Position numbers and translations under genes: made by a program. A DNA stretch of 64,000 bases from Gnetum montanum (taxonomy: Eukaryota > Streptophyta > Gnetopsida > Gnetales > Gnetaceae), in NCBI GenBank assembly GCA_015680685.1, contig MNCI01005034.1:161559-225558 (forward strand). Reading direction: 5' to 3'. Shown piece by piece: positions 61,040-64,000 of this stretch (position 1 is its first letter; every line of letters starts with the position of its first letter). Under the pieces are notes generated by a model that was not told the origin of the DNA, did no database searches, and saw only the letters and a list, made by a program, of their open reading frames with translations.

Positions 61040-61830
61040 TTTTAGCTTGGAATATTTGAAAACAAATTTATCATGATATTGTTCAATTAAGTATTCTTTA
61101 TGTGTTATATGGTTCATGTTCTATTACAATCAAATTAATACTAGAAATAGATAAAAGAAATTCAGAAGCTTGTCCTACTTAATGAATTTAAAGTTAGGAG
61201 GCAAACACAATATGATATTGTGTTTTTTGAAACAAAGATGATACTTCTTGAAGTAAAGATAATCTTTATGAATATTTGTTGATAGAAACCAAAGATAAAT
61301 AGAATATTCAAGAGTATATTCTTTACTCTAATCTTAAGCAAGTTTGCAAATTAGTAAAACAAGCAAAAAATATACAAGAGAAAAAATGTCTATTTGAATG
61401 TATCAAGGGAGACCTTAATTCAAAGGTAAATTGGTTATTCATTGTTGCTATTACTCATCATTTACGATAAACAATTAGGAAAGCACAAATGGGATATCAT
61501 CATCTAAGAATTGAAGCAAGTAGATAGCTCAAAATTCATCATGAAGAACAAATATGCTAGCTATGTAGCGCAAATAACATTGAAGATGAATACAACATTT
61601 TCTTACAATGCCCTACACTTGACAACATTAAACATAGATGGGATATTATAATTACAAATTTGGTTAATTTGTTCCAAGTGTTAGCAAGAACACATGGTAC
61701 ATTTCTTAATGATGTTTCATAATTCCTATCATGTATACCTCTACTATACAATAGAACCACAAGATTTACAAACATGATAAAATTTTAGTTTCACTTTTAC
61801 AAAATTCGAATGTTAGGCCCATCAAAATGT
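61040..61830 (+). mobile_element. LINE C-terminal remnant
   Basis: The + strand reads a zinc-binding end, EQIC followed by a stop and LCSANNIEDEYNIFLQCPTL. A preceding RKAQMGYHHLRIE resembles ARARMSSHHLLIE at 42320-42360, so it is a cousin of the LINE in intron 7. A LNDVS and LYNRTTRFTN stretch follows. Stops and frame changes are frequent. Confidence 0.6.
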
Positions 61831-63799
61831 ATACTCGTAAATTAGCAAAAAGCAAAACTAAATTCACACACAAAGTGATTTTACAAAGACAAGCCCTATT
61901 GTGAGAAAAGAAAAGAAAACAGACAAAAGATCAACTATCAAGCTGCAAGCAATGAGGAACTAGGTGGAATGAAGTCAAGAAGAGTTGAAGGAGTTGGATA
62001 ATTATAAGGGGCCTAGTTCCCCTTAAGTAGGGAAGCTACAAACCAATTGACAACTTGTAAATTCAACATGTTTGTGACCCATACAGTAGCTTATTATAGA
62101 TTCTTGTACCTGTAATAGCTACTATAGTGATCAAGTTGAAGGAGCACATCGTGTTGGTTGTTAGGTAAGGCAAGGCTAGTGATAGTTTTTGCATGTTTAG
62201 TTGAGCAATATGATCCAAATGATCCACAAGCACCATAAAAAATTCATGTTTGCTAAAGGCCAACATTAACACTCAAACATTTGGAGGGTGATGCATCAAG
62301 GATCATGGGAATGTGGGATGAGGTCCACCTGAGGGCAATTACATTGTTGGGCTACGGGGTAGTAGAGGTAGGGATGTGGGGGTAAGGTCACAAGCAAAGC
62401 TTTCTTTGTGTTGTCCAAAAGCATCTATTTGTAGATCATGCATCTACTAGAGAAGAAGTCTCATCACCCCTGTTGTCATTGACTTGGTTGTTTGTCATGT
62501 CAAAAGAGGTTCATGAGAATTAGATGTCAAACAAGTGCTAATTAGCTATAGGTGCATTAACATCAGCCAAAAGCTCTATAACACAAGCTAGTGTCAAATG
62601 AGTCATTTTCTATGGGCAACCCTTGGGGGGGTCGAACTACAAGACTCATCAAATATCAGAGAGTTTGATATTGTAATTGATAACAAGTTATGACTAAGTC
62701 AACAAGGTCTTATTTAGTTGGTTGGGTCTTAGAGTTAGTGACAATGCTTGATAAGGCTATTACCAGAAGAGTTGGATGGAAGTTCTAGTGACACTTCCTC
62801 AAGTCAAGATCTGAATATCGTTGTTGCGAGACAACATAGTGGCAAAATGAAGTGGCTATTATAGGTTTGCCTTTGAAATTGTTGGTACTAAAGATACCGT
62901 GTTTCCTAGTGAGGGGTTTAAGGAGGCCATTGTGCTTCACAATGGTACATTATTAGCCTTAGCATGTTGGATTGCGCAATTAACAACATCATTATGAAAG
63001 AGAGGTTAAATTTATAGTCAAATTACCATGAAGAATCTAGAGGACCCAAATACAACTATCAATGAACCTGTTTACTCACTGGCAAAATAAAAACTTGCAA
63101 ATGATATAAGCCATAATCTTCCATGATTCTTACATGAGTTCCCTATAATAGTAGCCCTTTCGAGCCTTAGGCCAAGGACCATAAAAAAAAAACCCTCAAG
63201 CAATGTTAACATTAATGAACATACCTTTTTAAAAAGTGATGTCTACGCTAGTGACTCTTACAATGTCAATGGAATCACAGAAACCCTATACTTACTAATC
63301 ACAAAGGAATTTCCATCCCATAAGTGAAGAATAATAATACTAAGCATGACTAGGGATGTGGAGAAAGTTGCAAATAAGTAATCCCAACCATGGATAGCGA
63401 AGAGTAGCCAAGTGGTCAAGTTGCAGAGATCCTCTATGTTTATAAGCTCTTAAAGGATAATGTTTTGATTGCTGGTGGAGAATTCAAAGGAAATGAGATG
63501 GTCCTTCTCGCCATCCTAGAGACTCTGTATATTGGCCACAAGACTAGCCAATGTGAGCAATTCAAAAAAAAATTGTGTTACAATACCTTTATAAAGAGTA
63601 GCATATGAGTGCATGTCAGAAAGCAATGTGAAAACTTCTACGAAGAGGATTTTTTTGAAGTTTGAATCAATTGTCATCTAGAATGATTGACATGTTGCAC
63701 AAGTGTAGTTATAGTCATGAAAGAGATGGCCCAATGTTTCTTCATCATGACAATACAAAACACATACACTCAAACAAGCAAAAATTTGCTTTTGAAGGT
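61831..63799. other. Unrecognised, gene-free
   Basis: No coding region, LTR or RNA gene could be supported. Short frames on both strands have no recognisable domain. Confidence 0.4.
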
Positions 63800-64000
63800 T
63801 GATGAGTGGCGAGGTACCCCTACACTCAACCATACGAATACGAGCGTGCACGCGCGATCCGGTCGAACTCCGCAGACTAAATGCCTTAACACCACAAGAA
63901 ACACTTGGGGTTAATCGTTCGTTGTCTTCCCAGGCTTGCTTGTAAGTGTCACGGTGTATGGTTAAGCAAGTCTGAGGTATGTGATTTTTTTGGTATTTTT
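63800..64000 (-). repeat. LTR of the same Ty3/gypsy family, cut by the window end
   Basis: Begins TGATGAGTGGCGAGGTACCCC and follows the LTRs at 14719 and 23829 closely. It keeps a CpG-rich 'cgagcgtgcacgcgcgatccgg' type block, so it may be a younger copy. No primer site lies on its left, so it is a 3' LTR (internal part beyond the window) or a solo LTR. Confidence 0.8.

Noticed and set aside
61831-63799. Possible internal region of the LTR element at 63800
   Set aside because: No primer site or polypurine tract adjoins the LTR on this side and no gag, pol or ORF-X blocks were found, so it is unlikely to belong to that element.

Overview
This 64 kb window is AT-rich nuclear DNA of a land plant. 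Both real genes belong to plant-specific families: a GBF-interacting-protein-1 type protein with DUF1296, and a PSK SIMULATOR 1 type protein with DUF3475 plus DUF668. Very long retroelement-filled introns and large nested LTR elements would fit a gymnosperm or another big-genome plant, but nothing here fixes the species. Two single n characters mark contig joins at 17723 and 17972.

Layout. 1-8455: two decayed + strand fragments of one Ty3/gypsy LTR family, with 3' LTRs at 3264-4088 and 7664-8455. 8456-25924: a minus-strand copy of the same family (host B), interrupted by a second, more complete minus-strand copy (element A, 14719-24631). Element A has a tRNA-Asp type primer site, a polypurine tract and broken gag, protease, RT/RNase H and integrase, which suits the Athila branch. 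B and the two + strand fragments also carry a long coiled-coil-rich frame (here ORF-X) between the integrase end and the 3' LTR. Element A lacks it. 25925-27650: gene-free, with a 531 bp insert flanked by perfect 18 bp direct repeats.

27655-32960 (+): the GIP1-like gene, 11 exons, 889 codons, with a control region rich in simple repeats. 32961-35186: the intergenic space between two convergent genes. 35187-58497 (-): the PSI1-like gene, 12 exons and 664 codons spread over 23 kb. All exon phases agree with the boundaries given. Its introns hold an EN-RT LINE, RTE-type LINE ends, a plant L1-like tail, a duplicated zinc-knuckle ORF1 with a LINE tail inserted in it, a copia LTR-gag remnant and two tRNA-derived SINE-like heads. 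All of the recognised insertions lie antisense to the gene. 58498-60420: its GC-richer 5' region and probable promoter. 61040-64000: a LINE tail, unrecognised DNA, and the start of another LTR of the Ty3/gypsy family that runs off the window.

The two genes have no evident joint pathway. GIP1-like proteins assist bZIP (G-box factor) function. PSI1-like proteins act at the membrane or in the nucleus in growth and phytosulfokine-related signalling. The most useful second looks are the misoriented 248 bp contig inside the integrase, the conserved ORF-X, the motif arrays at the U3 ends of the LTRs, the CAG-to-TAG decay pattern, the tail-to-tail LTR palindrome, the intron repeat with three decoy acceptors, and the LINE-in-ORF1 nesting.
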